In this document: one piece after another, positions 15,137 through 22,906 of the stretch | Position numbering within the stretch: the stretch's first letter is position 1 | Layout of the letters: each line of letters begins with the position of its first letter | From: UBA7656 sp040755335 | GTDB taxonomy: Bacteria > Acidobacteriota > Blastocatellia > UBA7656 | Direction of reading: 5' to 3' | NCBI GenBank assembly: GCA_040755335.1 | Contig: JBFMAU010000033.1 | Coordinates: 1-27,889 of the forward strand | DNA length: 27,889 bases | Notes under the pieces: model-generated | The model's input: the letters and a program-made list of their open reading frames with translations, nothing else | What the model was told of the DNA's origin: nothing | The model's database searches: none | Translations under genes and position numbers: made by a program

Positions 15137-16108
15137 ATGCATTCTTTTCGAGCAATAATATTTTTAGTCATCTGCCCTATGTCATTCGTACTATGCTCCT
15201 CGTGTCCTTCGCGGATTCATCCTTCACCTTTCGTGTCCTTCGCGGATCAGAAGCAGGACGAAGTGATTCGGCTCAGTTCCCGATTGGTGGTGGTGCCTGT
15301 CTCTGTGTCGGACGCATCGGGGCGTCCCGTCCGGGATTTGAAGGCCGAGGATTTCATAATCGAAGAGGAAGGCCGTCGCCAGCAGATCGTCTCTCTGGGC
15401 GAGCCGGGAAAGACCCCTGTCGAGATAGCTCTCCTCTACGACATATCGGCGAGCATTCACGCGCAATTCCAGTTCGAACAACAGGCGGCCATTCGGTTCA
15501 TCAGAGAAGTGCTGAAGCCCGCAGATGCAGTCTCGGTGTTTTCAATCGGAGTGACGCCGAGAATGATCCGAGCGCGAACGACGAGCGGAGAAGACGCAAT
15601 CGCGGGGCTGAGGTCGATAGAGCCAATGAAGGAGCCGACGGCTTTCTTCGATGCGGTGGTCGAAGCGGCCACTTATCTCGGCAGGACGGCTGACGGAGGA
15701 AGCCGCCGCGCGATGGTGACGATATCAGACGGCGAAGAAAATTACAGCCAGCGTCATACCCTCAGAGGCGCGCTTGAGGAGTTGCAGAAAAACGATTGCC
15801 TTTTCTATTCGATCAATCCCACAGGGTCGGCGATGAGCCTCAACACGGTGAGCCTCAAGGGACAGTCGTTTATGGAATCGCTCTCGTCGCAGACAGGCGG
15901 AAAAGCATTCGTGCTTGAAAAGGCGGAAGACCTCGAAGCGGTATTCCGTCAGATCGCCGAAGAGCTTCAGGCGCAATACCTGCTTGTCTATTACTCGACC
16001 GATGAGAGAGCCGACGGAGGATTCCGCCGGCTCACGGTTCGCGCGTCGAAGAGGACTGACCTTCGTGTGCGCTCGCGTCAGGGTTATTACGCGCCCGGAG
16101 CCAAGTGA
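15137..16108 (+). CDS. Secreted VWFA-related protein (acidobacterial VWFA family)
   Basis: A 323-residue protein. After a hydrophobic start (AIIFLVICPMSFVL) comes a beta region (VVVPVSVSDASGRPVRDLKA, typical of the acidobacterial VWFA-related family), then a von Willebrand factor A domain from about 95. Its metal site is intact: D102-x-S104-x-S106 (DISAS), probably T168, and D198 in SDGEEN. The end (YYAPGAK after RTDLRVRSRQG) is also typical. The family binds proteins or matrix outside the cell; partners are unknown. The start is taken as the ATG at 15137, behind GAGGGA at 15124-15129; an upstream ATG lies inside an inverted repeat. Residues about 20-37 are encoded by two copies of the TCGTGTCCTTCGCGGAT repeat, so the signal-peptide region is repeat-derived. 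Confidence 0.87.
   Translation: MHSFRAIIFLVICPMSFVLCSSCPSRIHPSPFVSFADQKQDEVIRLSSRLVVVPVSVSDASGRPVRDLKAEDFIIEEEGRRQQIVSLGEPGKTPVEIALLYDISASIHAQFQFEQQAAIRFIREVLKPADAVSVFSIGVTPRMIRARTTSGEDAIAGLRSIEPMKEPTAFFDAVVEAATYLGRTADGGSRRAMVTISDGEENYSQRHTLRGALEELQKNDCLFYSINPTGSAMSLNTVSLKGQSFMESLSSQTGGKAFVLEKAEDLEAVFRQIAEELQAQYLLVYYSTDERADGGFRRLTVRASKRTDLRVRSRQGYYAPGAK
15200..15248. repeat. TCGTGTCCTTCGCGGAT repeat, two direct copies inside a coding start
   Basis: TCGTGTCCTTCGCGGATTC (15200-15218) and TTTCGTGTCCTTCGCGGATC (15229-15248) are near-identical, separated by a CATCCTTCACC spacer. They are reverse copies of the element at 3573-3696. Both lie inside the VWFA reading frame. Confidence 0.82.
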
Positions 16109-16215
16109 GGCTCACAAACCTTGAGGATTATTTTCGAATTATAGTCTGAAGAGCAACGAGCTTTCTGTCTTACTGCACCTGTTGTATGATCAGGGCGTCT
16201 CTATCAGGAGGTTTT

Positions 16216-16497
16216 ATGGCAACAACTCCGATCGAATCCACTCCTGTGCTGCGAGTCTTGCCGGACAGCTTTCCGCGACAGGGCGCTGTCGAAATCGAGA
16301 TCGAGGAAGGCGTCCCCGTCCTGAGAGCTTCCCTCGCCGTCCGCGAACGCATCGAAGAGCTATTAGACAAACAGCGCGAGTCAAAACTCACGGCGGATGA
16401 GGAGCAGGAGTTGGACAGGTACGAAGAAGTTGACGACTACCTGAGCTTTCTCAATCGCCTGAGTCGCAACATAATTCAGTCGGCTTCTCCAAAATAG
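16216..16497 (+). CDS. Small protein paired with an HNH endonuclease gene
   Basis: A 93-residue acidic protein of unknown function. The first third is probably beta strand (VLRVLPDSFP, GAVEIEIEEGVPVLRAS); the rest is helical and charged (VRERIEELLDKQRESKLTADEEQELDRYEEV). AGGAGG at 16206-16211 fits the ATG at 16216; ten upstream in-frame codons have no such site. The HNH endonuclease gene begins 44 bases after the stop with its own ribosome-binding site. From memory, similar small-protein/HNH pairs occur in cyanobacteria. The arrangement could be an antitoxin-toxin or immunity-nuclease pair, but nothing in the sequence proves it. Confidence 0.75.
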   Translation: MATTPIESTPVLRVLPDSFPRQGAVEIEIEEGVPVLRASLAVRERIEELLDKQRESKLTADEEQELDRYEEVDDYLSFLNRLSRNIIQSASPK

Positions 16498-16541
16498 GGG
16501 CCACCTACCACCTACTGCTCACATCGATAGAGGAATAAACA

Positions 16542-16973
16542 GTGCCTCGCAAGATTCCCGCTGCTCTTCAGGATCAGGTTCGACAGCGCGCCAACTATCT
16601 GTGCGAGTATTGCCATACAAATGAGCGATGGCAGTACGATCCATTCACCATGGATCACATCCTTCCGAGCGGCGAAGATACGATTGAGAATCTCGCCTTG
16701 GCCTGTTTTCATTGTAACCGTCGCAAATCCGACCGGCAGGAAGCCCTCGACCCTGAGACAGGTCGAATCGCTCCTTTGTTCAACCCTCGCCAGCACATAT
16801 GGGGAGAGCATTTCATCTGGTCATCCAATGGTCTTCTCATAATTCCTCGAACAGAGATTGGCCGGGCGACAGTTGCCTTGCTTGAACTCAACCGGGACAG
16901 AGCCTGCTCGATTCGTTCCGAGGATGTAAAGGTAAACCGCCATCCGCCGGTGGGCGACCCCATTGAGCAATAA
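16542..16973 (+). CDS. HNH endonuclease
   Basis: A 143-residue protein with a complete HNH (PF01844-type) fold. Two CxxC knuckles (C21/C24 in CEYC and C55/C58 in CFHCN) would hold a structural zinc. D38-H39 in MDHILP supplies the catalytic His, and N50 and N59 are in the positions expected for the second and third motif residues. The family cuts DNA; this subgroup also carries a conserved tail (LFNPRQHIWGEHFIWS ... IGRATVALLELNRDR ... VNRHPPVGDPI). The start is GTG at 16542 behind AGAGGAA. It has no restriction methylase next to it. The neighbouring 93-residue protein is its likely partner. It may be part of a mobile or defence module, but no transfer signs were seen. Confidence 0.87.
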   Translation: MPRKIPAALQDQVRQRANYLCEYCHTNERWQYDPFTMDHILPSGEDTIENLALACFHCNRRKSDRQEALDPETGRIAPLFNPRQHIWGEHFIWSSNGLLIIPRTEIGRATVALLELNRDRACSIRSEDVKVNRHPPVGDPIEQ

Positions 16974-17037
16974 ACGATAGCCAACCGGCGTCACTGCTTG
17001 CCTCTCCCTTCAGGCTTCATTAGAGTCAAACTCGACG

Positions 17038-18675
17038 ATGAGCGGACTGATCGGATACTTCAGCAAAGACGAGTGCGATAAACCCGGCGCGATTCTCTCC
17101 TTTATCCTTTCGACAAATTCAATCACCGCCGCGCGACGATTCAGTCTTGCTTCCGTCGCCGAAATCGCCTGCTGGGGCGCTCACACGGAAATCTCTCGAA
17201 AAGACGATTCTTCTCTGATCACTACTCTGTCAGCAGCGGGACTCGCTAGTTCAATCGATGCGGAAGCGAAGATCGCGCCTCACTCGCTCACTCTCTCTCG
17301 CGATGAGTTCGGGCGCGCGATGATCTTCTGGACTCAAACAAACGAAACGGTCTGGTTCGCTTCAAGGCTTGATCTGCTCGCGCTGGTTCTTTCTCTCAAA
17401 GAGATTTCTCTCGCCGGACTCTACGGCTACACATGCTTTTCTTATGTCCCCTCGCCTGAAACGACCATTACAGGTATTCATTCCATCCCTGCGGGCAGTG
17501 AGTTGAGATGGAGCGCGTCAGACTTTTTCAACCCCATTCAAACGAGCATCAACGATTGGCGTGAAGCTTCTTCGCTCATCGACGACGAAGAAGAAGCCGC
17601 TCGGAGATTGAAACATCTTCTCGAAGAATCCATTCAGGATCAGATTTCAGACATAAGAGGCGAGCCTGTCGGAGTCTTCCTTTCAGGAGGGCTTGATTCC
17701 TCGATCACCGCCGCCCTGCTCGCCCGCGCAGGCGTCCGTGTCATCGCCTTCACTTTGGATTTCGGAAAGTACGGGCTTGCCGAATGGCCTTATGCTGAAA
17801 TGGTCGCAAAGGCTCTCAGCATACCGCTCACGCGAGTCGATGCGACTCCCCGGCAAATCAAACGCGCTCTGCGTTCTGCTGTTCGCGCGCTCGATCTTCC
17901 CTTCGGCGATGGCGTGACTGCCCCTCTCTACCTGCTCAACGAAGCCGCCAGCCGCTCTTGCTCGATAGTTTTCAATGGCGAAGGGGGCGATCAACTCTTC
18001 GCTGGTTGGACTAACAAGCCGCTGATCGCTTCAGGTATTTATGGCGCAAACGACGAGCAAGATTTTCGACGCCATTACCTCCGCACTTTTCATCGACTAC
18101 ACGGCTATGAAGAAGCGGTATTCGCTCCGCAGGCTTTGAAAAAAATCACAGATATCGATCCTTTCAAGTGGATCGAAGACGCGCTCGATCCGTCGCCTGT
18201 GAATTCTCTTCTGCATAGATTGCGAAGAGCGAACCTCATGCTCAAAGGCGCGCAGAACATCCAGCCCCGCGCGACGAGTCTCGCTCTTGCGCGCGGGTTG
18301 AAGGTCAGGTCTCCGTTCTGTTATAAACCGCTCGCCTCGTTTACATTTGAAGTCGCGGGCGATCTCTTTCTGCGCGGGCCTTGCGAAAAGTATCTGCTCA
18401 AACGCGCCATCGAAAGTTGGCTGCCCGAAGAAATCATCTGGCGAGAAAAGCGCGGCATGGGCGTTCCACTGACAGGGTGGTGCCTCGGCCCCGCGCGCAG
18501 AGAAGTGAGAAAGCATCTCTCAAGCCGTGCGCTCAAATCAGAGGGTATCTTCGCGCCCGACCTGGCCCGACGCATAGAGCGCGGCGAATTGAGCGGTCAC
18601 ATTCAGGGGCGTCGCATAGGCGAAACTTTGTGGCTTCTCCTGATGTGGGAACTCTGGCGAGAGGCGATGGGGTGA
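17038..18675 (+). CDS. Asparagine-synthetase-like protein 1 with a degenerate glutaminase domain
   Basis: A 545-residue homologue of class B asparagine synthetases. The ATP-pyrophosphatase domain is intact, with the PP-loop SGGLDSS at 216-222 and GEGGDQLFAG at 314-323, where the usual DE is DQ. The N-terminus reads MSGLIG, where glutamine-using enzymes have MCGI: the nucleophilic Cys2 is Ser, so glutamine hydrolysis is not expected. The N-terminal domain is also shortened and diverged. Such proteins act with free ammonia or as adenylating ligases or cyclases (beta-lactam synthetase and lasso cyclase belong to this superfamily). The next gene starts 13 bases after the stop, so the two are co-expressed. 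No strong ribosome-binding site precedes the ATG. The substrate is unknown. Confidence 0.88.
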   Translation: MSGLIGYFSKDECDKPGAILSFILSTNSITAARRFSLASVAEIACWGAHTEISRKDDSSLITTLSAAGLASSIDAEAKIAPHSLTLSRDEFGRAMIFWTQTNETVWFASRLDLLALVLSLKEISLAGLYGYTCFSYVPSPETTITGIHSIPAGSELRWSASDFFNPIQTSINDWREASSLIDDEEEAARRLKHLLEESIQDQISDIRGEPVGVFLSGGLDSSITAALLARAGVRVIAFTLDFGKYGLAEWPYAEMVAKALSIPLTRVDATPRQIKRALRSAVRALDLPFGDGVTAPLYLLNEAASRSCSIVFNGEGGDQLFAGWTNKPLIASGIYGANDEQDFRRHYLRTFHRLHGYEEAVFAPQALKKITDIDPFKWIEDALDPSPVNSLLHRLRRANLMLKGAQNIQPRATSLALARGLKVRSPFCYKPLASFTFEVAGDLFLRGPCEKYLLKRAIESWLPEEIIWREKRGMGVPLTGWCLGPARREVRKHLSSRALKSEGIFAPDLARRIERGELSGHIQGRRIGETLWLLLMWELWREAMG

Positions 18676-18688
18676 AGAGGTGATCAAG

Positions 18689-19891
18689 ATGATTACAACT
18701 GACCACCGACCACTGACCGCTGACCGTCCTCTGGTCGAAGAGATTATCGCCTGCTACGGCTCGCCGCTTTATCTCTATGACGCAGACACCTTGCGCGCGA
18801 CCATCACCTGCATATCCGCCTCAGTTCCCTACCCCGGCACGAGCTTTCATTTCGCTTCTGTGACGAACGGCAATATCGCTCTGCTCCGCATATTTCGCGA
18901 AAGCGGATGGGGGCTTCATGCAAACACTCCGGGCGATGCTTTCCTCGGGCTGCGGGCCGGATTCGATCCCGCGCGCATAATCTACACGGGCAGCAATCTC
19001 AACCGCGACGAGATGAAACAGATGATCGAGTGGCGCGTCGCCGCTTTTAATTTCGACAGCCTCGATCAACTCCATCTCTTTTGCGAAATTTATTCTGGCT
19101 CCCGGTCATCAGCGCCGCGCCTGGGGTTGAGGCTCAACCTGCCCGCGGTCATAGGCGAAAGTCGAATCGGAGTGCGGATCGAGGAGTTCGAAGAAGCCGC
19201 GCGCATCGCCGCCCGTCGCGGGTTGAAAGTCACAGGCATTCATTTCTATCGCGGGACAGGCACGAACGCGACTGCCGCTTTCACCGATTCAATAGCCCAA
19301 GTTTTGTCGGCAGCCGCCTGCCTTCCAGACTGGCAGTATCTCGATTTCGGAGGAGGCTTCGGCTATCCGTACCGACGCGACCGCGAGAGCTTCGACTGGG
19401 AAAAATTTGGCCATGAATTGAGCCGTCATCTTTTCGCGCTTGATCACCGCATCGATTTGATCATAGAACCGGGGCGCGCAGTCATAGCCGGTTGCGGCAC
19501 TCTGATCGCCCGCGTCGTAGCGGTCAAGTGGCAGGGGGAGAGGCAAATCGTCGGTGTCGATACGTCAGTCGCAAACATCGCCGTCCTGAGCGTACACGGC
19601 GGACACCGGGAGGTTGCAGCCCTGAAACCGGCTCCGGGAGAGCTTTTCACGACGGATGTGTGCGGCAACACGACTTTTTCGCGCGACTATCTGAGCCGCA
19701 ACGCGCAACTCCCCGCGCTTGCGGAAGGCGACCTGATCGCTATCCGAGACGTTGGGGCTTACGGCTATGCGATGTCGTCTCATTTCCTCCATCGCCCGCG
19801 CCCAGCCGAAGTTCTGATCGAAGACCGCAATCATCGATTGATTCGACGACGCGAAGAGTATGATGTGTTGATCGAGAGTCAAATCCTGTGA
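18689..19891 (+). CDS. Fold-III PLP decarboxylase-like protein lacking the expected PLP lysine
   Basis: A 400-residue homologue of ornithine/diaminopimelate decarboxylases. It keeps the glycine-rich phosphate loop DFGGGFGYP (219-227), EPGRAVIAG (from 260), a Cys in VCGN (C325) and DVGAYGYAMSS (354-364). In the first barrel strand the family has AVKAN, whose Lys forms the Schiff base with PLP. Here the aligned segment reads FASVTNGNIALL, so the Lys position is V58; I checked this codon (GTG) directly. The ring-stacking His of CHIGS is also changed (HFYRGTG). It may be a non-catalytic binding protein or have shifted chemistry. GAGG at 18677-18680 fits the ATG at 18689. The first 14 or so residues are encoded by a GACCACTGACC repeat. 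The upstream partner is asparagine-synthetase-like protein 1. Confidence 0.87.
   Translation: MITTDHRPLTADRPLVEEIIACYGSPLYLYDADTLRATITCISASVPYPGTSFHFASVTNGNIALLRIFRESGWGLHANTPGDAFLGLRAGFDPARIIYTGSNLNRDEMKQMIEWRVAAFNFDSLDQLHLFCEIYSGSRSSAPRLGLRLNLPAVIGESRIGVRIEEFEEAARIAARRGLKVTGIHFYRGTGTNATAAFTDSIAQVLSAAACLPDWQYLDFGGGFGYPYRRDRESFDWEKFGHELSRHLFALDHRIDLIIEPGRAVIAGCGTLIARVVAVKWQGERQIVGVDTSVANIAVLSVHGGHREVAALKPAPGELFTTDVCGNTTFSRDYLSRNAQLPALAEGDLIAIRDVGAYGYAMSSHFLHRPRPAEVLIEDRNHRLIRRREEYDVLIESQIL
18693..18726. repeat. GACCACTGACC repeat array inside the PLP-fold gene start
   Basis: ACAACTGACCACCGACCACT continues with GACCGCTGACC, four imperfect units of the same motif that forms the outer arms at 12641-12761. 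It is translated as residues 3-14 of the PLP-fold protein. Confidence 0.78.
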
Positions 19892-19901
19892 GGGCAAAAA
19901 A

Positions 19902-21062
19902 GTGAAATGCATAAAATGCCAGACCGACAATAAACTCAAAGACCGCGCGTCGACCGGCGGGCGATGCATGAAGTGTCGTCATCCGTTCACGTTCGACCCC
20001 AAGGCCGGATCAGGCAGCACAGTCGTTCTATTCGATAAGGCGACGGCTGGCGCTAATTTCACCGATATGTTCTTCGCAAACGTGATAGCGAAAACATCGG
20101 TCAACAACACTCTGTTTTTCACCCCTCGCCAGTTGTACTACATGCTCGAAAGTCGCAGGCTCACGACGACGAAAAAAATTCAGGGGGTCGGATGCGTTCT
20201 CATATTGATTTCCATCGTCAGCCTCATCCTGTTTTTCAGCGCAAGTTCTTTCATCTCTCTCGTCGCTTTCATCATTCTGCTATCGGCGGGCATCGCGCTT
20301 TTGAGGGAGAAAATCGCTCGACGATTGATCAAAAGCGTACCCAAAGCGGCAAAAACCACTGTCGATCAGTTCAAAGGCTGGATCGATGCCTGGGTGAAAA
20401 ACAACGGCCCCGTGGAAAAACTCCTTCCGCCGCCGCAGGCGAAAAAAGAAAAAGCGAAGATCGATGACGACATCAAAGCCTACAGCTTCGACCGCGTTGT
20501 GGTGTGCGAACGCGCGACGACGGCTCAGTTCCTCATCGCCAACAATTTTCACTTCGAGCATAACTGCGCCGTGTTGAGCGGCGATCACTATCCGCAAAAC
20601 ATATTCGACACCGTGATGGAAATGCTCCGTCGCAATCCTTCTTTGAAAGTCTACGCTCTTCACAATGCAAGCGCGGCAGGCGTGCAACTCGCCTATCACC
20701 TCACTCACGACCCGGCGTGGTTCAAGGATTGGCCGGGGGTGGAAGTTTTCGACATAGGTCTGATGCCGCGTCAGGTCATGGGCAAACGCATGTTCGTCGA
20801 GCAGTCGGAAGGGTCAGGGCGATTTGCAAAACAAAATCTCGCCGCTGGCGTCCGCCTGCGACTCAAACCTGAAGAATTGAACTGGCTCGAAGAAGGTCAT
20901 TACATCGATATCGAATCGCTCCCGCCCCAGGCGTTGCTTCGAATGGTGACGCAGGGGATAGCCCTGAGCCGCGCCCCCGGTATGCAGGATGCGCTCGCAG
21001 ACCCGACTGCGGCGGATTATGACGGCGGCACATTCGTCTTCGTATCCGACAGCTTCGGTTGA
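19902..21062 (+). CDS. Zinc-ribbon membrane protein with RQLYY motif and degenerate Toprim-like domain
   Basis: A 386-residue protein I could not assign to a named family. Residues 3-25 are a zinc ribbon (CIKC, then CMKC). FTPRQLYYMLESRR at 73-86 looks like the winged-helix RQLFYRL/RDIYY motif seen in Toprim proteins of the Spo11/topoisomerase VI-A type. Two membrane helices follow (about 95-115 and 117-135). From 196 a Rossmann-like domain begins: DRVVVCERATTAQFLI has the Toprim Glu position (E203). The DxD motif position reads LHNASAAG (253-260), so its acidic residues are gone. The start is GTG at 19902; its GAGGG overlaps the stop of the PLP-fold gene, so translation is probably coupled. 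The role is unknown; context ties it to the two upstream genes. Confidence 0.75.
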   Translation: MKCIKCQTDNKLKDRASTGGRCMKCRHPFTFDPKAGSGSTVVLFDKATAGANFTDMFFANVIAKTSVNNTLFFTPRQLYYMLESRRLTTTKKIQGVGCVLILISIVSLILFFSASSFISLVAFIILLSAGIALLREKIARRLIKSVPKAAKTTVDQFKGWIDAWVKNNGPVEKLLPPPQAKKEKAKIDDDIKAYSFDRVVVCERATTAQFLIANNFHFEHNCAVLSGDHYPQNIFDTVMEMLRRNPSLKVYALHNASAAGVQLAYHLTHDPAWFKDWPGVEVFDIGLMPRQVMGKRMFVEQSEGSGRFAKQNLAAGVRLRLKPEELNWLEEGHYIDIESLPPQALLRMVTQGIALSRAPGMQDALADPTAADYDGGTFVFVSDSFG

Positions 21063-21072
21063 TCCTGGGTTA

Positions 21073-21089
21073 GCACGCTTCCAGCGTGC
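21073..21089. terminator. GCACGCT/AGCGTGC hairpin between convergent genes
   Basis: GCACGCT (21073-21079) and AGCGTGC (21083-21089) form a perfect 7-bp stem with a 3-base loop, 11 bases after the zinc-ribbon gene. A second stem TGACCTG (21110-21116) with CAGGTCA (21152-21158) spans the rest of the gap to the opposing stop codon. No T run follows, so it may be a repeat acting as a bidirectional terminator. Confidence 0.55.
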
Positions 21090-21155
21090 CAGTCTCACGC
21101 ATTCGGGAATGACCTGACGCCTCAAGCCCAGCGCGCAGGATGCGCCCGCCCCAGG

Positions 21156-22874
21156 TCAGTGCGTCTGCAACCAGATTTCCAGACTCGCCAAAAGCCATAG
21201 CTTTACCCCATAGCGCGACCACACGTCGCCGCGATAATCTATCCAGTCGCGGATCAACTCCTGATTGAGAAATTCTCTGATCCGCGCCCGACGACCGAGC
21301 AGCAAAGCGCGCGCCTCGCGCTGCCATCTCTTTCTGAACCACAACTGCACAGGAACCATCATCCCGCTTTTGGGTCTGAGGAGAATCGATTCGGGCAAAA
21401 GATCGCACACGGCTTTCTTCAACACAGCTTTTTCTTGCGCTCCGCTCAACTTGTATCGAGGCGGTATCTTCAAACTCATCTCGATCACTCGCTGATCGAA
21501 TAGCGGCGAGTATGCTCGAAGCCCCGCGGCTCGCGTCAGATTATTGACTTTAGTCAGAATGTGATCCGCGCCTTTGAATTTGATGTTGATAAACATCAGG
21601 CGATTGAGAAACTGGGCTTCTCCGGCCATCTCTTCTTCGAAGAAGAAAGGCGCCTCCATCGCTTCTTTGAATACGTCAGGTCTCATCAGGCGCGCTATAT
21701 CCGGCCAGCATTTTTGAAACGAGGCGAGATAGGCCGATGCCTGATCCATCGTTCTCGCTTCGTTGGCCGGAGTGTAGAGATTGCTCAACAGCATGGGTTG
21801 ATTCTTGGGGCCGCCGAAACAGGGATCGCCGCCCTCGCCGTTTAGAATCACGCTGACCGACTCTCGCGCCTTTCGTCCGAGCAGAAGATTCGGAACGGTG
21901 AGCGGGTCGCCTATCGGATCGTCGAGATGAGCCATCGTTTCGGGAAGCAGTTCCCACATATCGCGCGGAGTGATCTCGATGATCGTGTGAATGGTCTGGC
22001 AATGGCTTGCCACCAGGCTCGACCATTCCAATTCATTCGGACACTCGCTCCCGAAGTGAATCGAATAGGTATGCACAGGACGAGAGTGAAGCGCGCAGGC
22101 GAGAGCCACGACCGCGCTCGAATCCAACCCGCCTGAAAGATAAGCGCCGACTAAATCATTGGCCGGGAGGCAATCGATCAGAACTCTTTCGAGCAGAGAG
22201 CGCAATTTTTCGGCGTGCCATTCGATAGGCTCCGTTTCGCCTTCGATTTTTTCTTCGACCTGCCAGTAAGAGCGAACGTCTCCTTCGGGCAATCGCACGA
22301 GCGAGCCGGGGCGCACTTCGCGAATATCTTTTCGCATAGTCCGCGCGCCGGGAACGAATGCGCAGCAGAGATAATCTCTCAGCGCGACCAGATCGATTTC
22401 TTTCGAGACCGCTGATTCCAGAACGCCTGGCGAGGGCGAGACCCAGAGAGGGCTCGTAGTTGTGTAATAAATTGTGCGCGCGCCCGTCGGGTCGCGGACA
22501 AGCGTAAGAGTCTCCCTCTCGCGATCCCAGACTGCAAAGGCGAACATGCCTTCGAGCCTTGTCGCTGTTCGATCTTCGAAGCTCTCCCACAACCGGGCGA
22601 TTATTTCGGCATCCGTAGAGGATTCCTTCTCCTGATCGAGATGGCATTTGTCGATCAACTCTGCGCGGTTGGTCATATAAAGATCGCCCGCCACAAGGTA
22701 TCTTTGCTGAGGGCTAAGGGCAGGTTGAACGGATTGAAACGCGATGCGCGCATCACGCCAGACGAAGGAGCCTTCGAGATCGCTCACATTTCCCGATGCC
22801 AGCCTCCAGGCTTGGTTCGCTTTATCGATGTTGCAGTATTCTGCTCTTCTAAATGAACCCAGGCGCAGCAGCAT
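21156..22874 (-). CDS. Asparagine-synthetase-like protein 2 without the N-terminal Cys
   Basis: A 572-residue homologue of asparagine synthetase B. The glutaminase-fold domain is recognisable (GDLYMTNRAELIDKC, RLEGMFAFAVWDRERETLTL, RDPTGARTIYY), but the chain begins MLLRLGSFRR and has no MCG, so the catalytic Cys is absent. The synthetase domain has SGGLDSS at 247-253 and GEGGDPCFGG at 346-355; the canonical DE is DP. Longer forms starting up to 22979 would be encoded through a cluster of hairpins, so I take the ATG at 22874; its ribosome-binding site is poor (GAGGGG too far upstream). The gene converges on the operon that holds the first asparagine-synthetase-like protein. The substrate is unknown; an ammonia-dependent amidase-ligase or an adenylating cyclase is possible. 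Confidence 0.86.
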   Translation of the reverse strand: MLLRLGSFRRAEYCNIDKANQAWRLASGNVSDLEGSFVWRDARIAFQSVQPALSPQQRYLVAGDLYMTNRAELIDKCHLDQEKESSTDAEIIARLWESFEDRTATRLEGMFAFAVWDRERETLTLVRDPTGARTIYYTTTSPLWVSPSPGVLESAVSKEIDLVALRDYLCCAFVPGARTMRKDIREVRPGSLVRLPEGDVRSYWQVEEKIEGETEPIEWHAEKLRSLLERVLIDCLPANDLVGAYLSGGLDSSAVVALACALHSRPVHTYSIHFGSECPNELEWSSLVASHCQTIHTIIEITPRDMWELLPETMAHLDDPIGDPLTVPNLLLGRKARESVSVILNGEGGDPCFGGPKNQPMLLSNLYTPANEARTMDQASAYLASFQKCWPDIARLMRPDVFKEAMEAPFFFEEEMAGEAQFLNRLMFINIKFKGADHILTKVNNLTRAAGLRAYSPLFDQRVIEMSLKIPPRYKLSGAQEKAVLKKAVCDLLPESILLRPKSGMMVPVQLWFRKRWQREARALLLGRRARIREFLNQELIRDWIDYRGDVWSRYGVKLWLLASLEIWLQTH

Positions 22875-22906
22875 AATCGCTGATCGGTTTCCCCTCAGAA
22901 AAAGTA

